64,000 nucleotides of DNA, from the NCBI RefSeq assembly GCF_004801415.1, contig NZ_SSNX01000001.1:372001-436000 (forward strand), read 5' to 3'. Below the pieces are notes generated by a model. It was not told where the DNA came from and did not search any database. It saw only the letters and a program-made list of their open reading frames with translations. Position numbers and translations under genes: made by a program. Origin of the DNA: Deinococcus sp. KSM4-11. GTDB taxonomy: Bacteria > Deinococcota > Deinococci > Deinococcales > Deinococcaceae. How positions within the stretch are numbered: position 1 is the stretch's first letter; the number at the start of each line of letters is the position of its first letter. Shown here piece after piece: positions 63,697-64,000 of the stretch.

Positions 63697-63981
63697 ACTG
63701 AATGTGCTGCTCAGACGTTTCCTCTGGAGGACACCACAGGCCATACCACTTTTCTGAGCCATAGTAGTGGTCTGCTCAGGCGACAGGCGCCCGTGCTCCC
63801 GACCGTGGGTTGCATATCGTAGGCGTCAGGGTTTCGAGCCATCCTTGACAGCGACCAGGCGGAGCAGTTGGTGAAAAGGTATGAACCTGTCTATCGATTT
63901 CACTGGGTTCCGGATGACGTTCAGATGAAATCTGGACTCTATCTTCGTCTGGAACACTCTCACCCTGTCCGAAGGAGACCC
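63697..63981. other. Intergenic region with interleaved inverted repeats
   Basis: No gene is supported; a minus-strand frame at 63776-63994 is unconvincing. Interleaved inverted repeats lie at 63745-63779. The end carries AAGGAGA for the gene starting at 63982. Confidence 0.5.
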
Positions 63982-64000
63982 ATGCGCCCACCATTCGTTC
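63982..64000 (+). CDS. Start of a gene cut by the window edge
   Basis: ATG at 63982 follows AAGGAGA (63972-63978) by three bases, and the six visible codons read MRPPFV. The protein cannot be identified. A signal-peptide-like start is possible but not shown. Confidence 0.5.

Overview
The window is chromosomal DNA from a high-GC bacterium, almost certainly a Deinococcus. The grounds are a UV damage endonuclease of the UvsE type, a stand-alone tRNA nucleotidyltransferase, Deinococcus-like housekeeping genes, and above all the start architecture: many genes have a TANNNT -10 box only 5-9 bases before the start codon and no Shine-Dalgarno, which is the leaderless mRNA pattern known for this genus. 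No CRISPR array, intact insertion sequence, prophage or rRNA operon is seen. One tRNA gene, tRNA-Ala(UGC), is present.

Layout. 1-4.7 kb: end of a secreted protein gene, an aromatic-amino-acid leader peptide and attenuator in front of DAHP synthase, then a repair pair (DUF2256 plus uvsE) and a DnaQ-like exonuclease. 4.7-13.5 kb: MoxR-type ATPase, a 22-residue repeat protein with an EamA transporter, a SoxR-controlled VOC-protein operon with divergent soxR, a MarR regulator divergent from a second EamA transporter, a two-component system and a SHOCT membrane protein. 13.5-25 kb: a frameshifted NHL-repeat lipoprotein, a ribbon-helix-helix gene pair, gatB, a cation antiporter fused to a UBP-type zinc finger, a TPR histidine kinase, and a pfkB-mltG operon. 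25-35.5 kb: ferredoxin, diguanylate cyclase, adenine deaminase, a zinc-ribbon/HEPN-like protein, a four-gene minor pilin operon, a C39-like peptidase and an esterase.

35.5-46 kb: acyl-CoA synthetase, ruvX, paaG-like hydratase, xdhC, a four-cluster ferredoxin coupled to dacB, rdgB, sufE and a rhodanese. 46-54.7 kb: a sugar import and catabolism operon (binding protein, two permeases, sugar isomerase/epimerase, Gfo/Idh dehydrogenase) without an ATPase gene, an alpha-amylase family enzyme and a tRNA nucleotidyltransferase. 54.8-60 kb: tRNA-Ala, a gene-poor stretch, then an importer (binding protein plus permease, again no ATPase) joined to a class V aminotransferase-fold protein and a dihydropyrimidinase/hydantoinase. 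60-64 kb: small genes, a structured 5' leader, and a large fibronectin/LamG lipoprotein.

The most notable regulatory finds are the FFYWF leader peptide with mutually exclusive hairpins before DAHP synthase, the SoxR box in a 19-base promoter spacer, and an untranslated leader at 61.1-61.2 kb whose last hairpin covers part of a Shine-Dalgarno sequence.
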